Position numbers and translations under genes: made by a program. Shown here one piece after another: positions 5,905 through 7,133 of a stretch of DNA of 7,133 bases. Within the stretch, counting starts at the first letter, position 1. Every line of letters starts with the position of its first letter. This stretch comes from SZUA-265 sp966249405 (GTDB lineage Bacteria > Myxococcota_A > Polyangia > Polyangiales > Polyangiaceae), in the NCBI GenBank assembly GCA_966249405.1, contig CBINDO010000383.1:1-7133 (forward strand). Reading direction: 5' to 3'. The notes beneath the pieces were generated by a model. That model was given only the letters and a program-made list of their open reading frames with translations, did no database searches and was not told the DNA's origin.

Positions 5905-6890
5905 AGGTGCCTCCCGAGCGATACGGTCATCGCCGCGCTGAGCCGCTCCGTCTCCCACACGGGGACGTCGAAGACGCGGTGGGTGAACGTGGCCGAGTTG
6001 AGCGTCACGTCGACAGCGATCCCGGCGCGCCAATCACGACCCTGATAGACGAACGCGAGCGGCACTCTGGCGAGCGCGTTCAGGCGCGCGTCCCAGCCTT
6101 CGCCCGTAAACGCGTAGCTGTGAACCAGCAGCCCGACTTCGACCGCGGTGTTGAAGCGCAGCCGCTCGCCGAGCGGCAACGTAAACAGCGGTCCGGCGCT
6201 GGCTCGGTAGTTCCAGATGCTCAAGTTCCAGGAGTTGTCGAAACTCACGAAGTCCGAAACGTGGTGCACACTGGCGCCCGCGAGCACACCCCAGTGCGGC
6301 GACCGGTACATCGAGCCGCCCAGGCCGAGCACGAAGTTCGACCGCCCGCTGACGACGAACCCCAAGTTCACGTCGAGCCACGTCTGCTGCACCGGTACGG
6401 CTGGCTCCGGATCCGGGTCGAGTCCCACGTCGGCGGGCAACTCGGGGCGCTCGGCCTGCGGTTGGGCGGCGACTTGCGTGACCGGCGCGCCTTCGGCCAG
6501 CTCCGCGCTCACAGCAATCGGCCCCTCGGGTTCCGCGACCGTGTGCTCTTTCAACAGCAACGAGGCTTGGTGGAGCGCCTCGAGTGACGCCACCGCATAG
6601 TCGCGTGCGTCGATCGCCACGACCGCGTCGGGTGCTTGGGCCGTCCACACGCGCCATTGACCGTCGCCGAGCTCGACGACGAGCAACCTCACCCATTCGC
6701 CGGGGAGGGGGGCGGCGTTTGCCCCCACGAACGAAATGCCTTCTTTTTCGAGCGCCGCCTGCAACCAGGCGCGGAGCTCCGCGACCTGCGCCGGCGACGC
6801 GCCGTCGCCCGCGACGACGTCGAGTCTCACGGGGGGCGGCACCGAAGCCAAACCAGTCACGCTCGCCAACCACATGGCCAACCAACTCAC
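5898..6890 (-). CDS. Small outer-membrane beta-barrel protein with N-terminal periplasmic domain
   Basis: I take GTG 6890 as the start because GGGAGAG (6898-6904) lies seven bases upstream; ATG 6875 has none. The 330-residue product begins with a short signal peptide (about 1-18, WLAMWLASVTGLASV). An alpha/beta domain of about 100 residues follows (20-116). A Pro/Glu/Ala-rich linker spans about 117-168. The C-terminal part (about 169-330) is made of alternating hydrophobic and aromatic strands (WLDVNLGFVVSGRSNFVLGL, WGVLAGASVHHVSDFV, LRFNTAVEVGLLVHSYAF) and ends in a terminal aromatic (SLGRHLW), as expected for recognition by the BAM assembly machinery. A barrel of about eight strands is likely. 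I do not recognise a named family. Being first in the unit with a sigma factor and FecR-like protein, it may be the sensor, its N-terminal domain meeting FecR in the periplasm as the signalling domain of FecA does; that role is inference. Confidence 0.85.
   Translation of the reverse strand: MSWLAMWLASVTGLASVPPPVRLDVVAGDGASPAQVAELRAWLQAALEKEGISFVGANAAPLPGEWVRLLVVELGDGQWRVWTAQAPDAVVAIDARDYAVASLEALHQASLLLKEHTVAEPEGPIAVSAELAEGAPVTQVAAQPQAERPELPADVGLDPDPEPAVPVQQTWLDVNLGFVVSGRSNFVLGLGGSMYRSPHWGVLAGASVHHVSDFVSFDNSWNLSIWNYRASAGPLFTLPLGERLRFNTAVEVGLLVHSYAFTGEGWDARLNALARVPLAFVYQGRDWRAGIAVDVTLNSATFTHRVFDVPVWETERLSAAMTVSLGRHLW
5910..5915 (-). promoter_or_regulatory. Ribosome binding site deciding the sigma-factor GTG start
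   Basis: On the minus strand GGGAGG is followed by five bases (CACCT) and GTG at 5904. It lies inside the end of the outer-membrane protein gene, consistent with translational coupling. No comparable site precedes any upstream start in the same frame. Confidence 0.75.
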
Positions 6891-6973
6891 CGCGCCACTC
6901 TCCCGTCCACGAACCTTGCTACCGACCGAGCGGAGGCATCCCGCGCGCGTGGGGTATCACCGTCGAGGGCGCC

Positions 6974-7133
6974 GTGCCCATCGTTTTCACCGGCGCTGAG
7001 GTGCGGGGTCGGGAACATCCGACCCTGATCACCCGCGACCCCACGCCGAGTTTCCTCGATTTCGACGCGAGGCCGCGATTGTTGGAAATCGCCGCGCTGA
7101 GCCCGCGATACGCCGACATTTGGCCTACGGACG
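6974..7133 (+). CDS. Divergent gene, N-terminal fragment, function unknown (partial at right edge)
   Basis: The plus-strand frame starting at GTG 6974 is open for 53 codons to the window end. GAGGG (6965-6969) lies four bases before the GTG. Third positions are mostly G or C, which fits coding in this genome better than the Arg/Ser-rich minus-strand frame opposite. The visible residues include PIVFTGAEVRGREHPTLITR, then PSFLDFDARPRLLEIAAL and a Tyr/Trp-containing end (PRYADIWPTD). There is no signal peptide, so it is probably cytoplasmic. I do not recognise the family. The frame remains open upstream without a start, so an earlier beginning cannot be fully excluded, but the GTG with its binding site is the best choice. 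It is divergent from the sigma-factor unit with an 83-bp gap. Confidence 0.6.
   Translation, partial: MPIVFTGAEVRGREHPTLITRDPTPSFLDFDARPRLLEIAALSPRYADIWPTD

Noticed and set aside
5907..6587. Plus-strand 226-codon open frame opposite the barrel gene
   Set aside because: Arg/His/Glu-rich antisense shadow without a start signal or domain.
6034..6885. Minus-strand 283-codon open frame overlapping the barrel gene
   Set aside because: Arg/Ala-rich frame-shadow of the outer-membrane protein gene, which has a signal peptide, barrel strands and a good ribosome binding site.
6919..7119. Minus-strand 66-codon open frame at the right edge
   Set aside because: Ser/Arg-rich and without features; the plus-strand frame opposite has a better start and third-position pattern.

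Overview
The window looks like chromosome from a GC-rich deltaproteobacterium of the Myxococcota type. The reasons are the family content (an RHS-type surface protein with Ig-like, MopE-like and Cys-rich repeat segments, several lipoproteins, and an ECF sigma factor beside a FecR-like protein), the GC-rich third codon positions over much of it, and purine-rich ribosome binding sites. No database search was possible, so the taxonomy is inferred from style.

Layout, right to left. All genes from 6890 down to position 1 lie on the minus strand. At the right edge a divergent plus-strand gene (6974 onward) is cut off by the window end. A compact four-gene unit follows: a small outer-membrane beta-barrel protein (6890-5898), an ECF sigma factor (start re-assigned to GTG at 5904), a one-pass FecR-domain protein with a helical repeat tail (start re-assigned to 5356), and an exported Cys-containing protein (start re-assigned to 4277). 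Each junction overlaps by a few bases, so these four are probably translated together as a cell-surface signalling module. Next is a 172-bp segment bounded by 19-bp near-perfect inverted repeats and flanked by TTA on both sides (3476-3647). It sits directly against the stop of the exported protein and just upstream of a small lipoprotein gene (3442-2900).

The left 2.66 kb is one long modular surface-protein reading frame. It has a lipoprotein signal, a beta-helix-like region, an Ig-like domain, a MopE-like Asp-rich motif, Cys-rich repeats, and then the conserved N-terminal region of a myxobacterial RHS-repeat protein running off the left edge. The frame is cut by a single in-frame TAG at 1049-1051. 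The sequence on both sides stays in the same frame and in the order expected for these proteins, so the two pieces probably form one gene carrying a nonsense codon (or a sequencing error). The RHS part (1-1006) is open at the left edge and is easily missed by ORF callers.

Working model (inference): an outer-membrane sensor, sigma factor and FecR-like regulator control an exported protein, with further surface proteins encoded downstream. The RHS gene is visibly less GC-rich than the sigma operon and may have a separate history.
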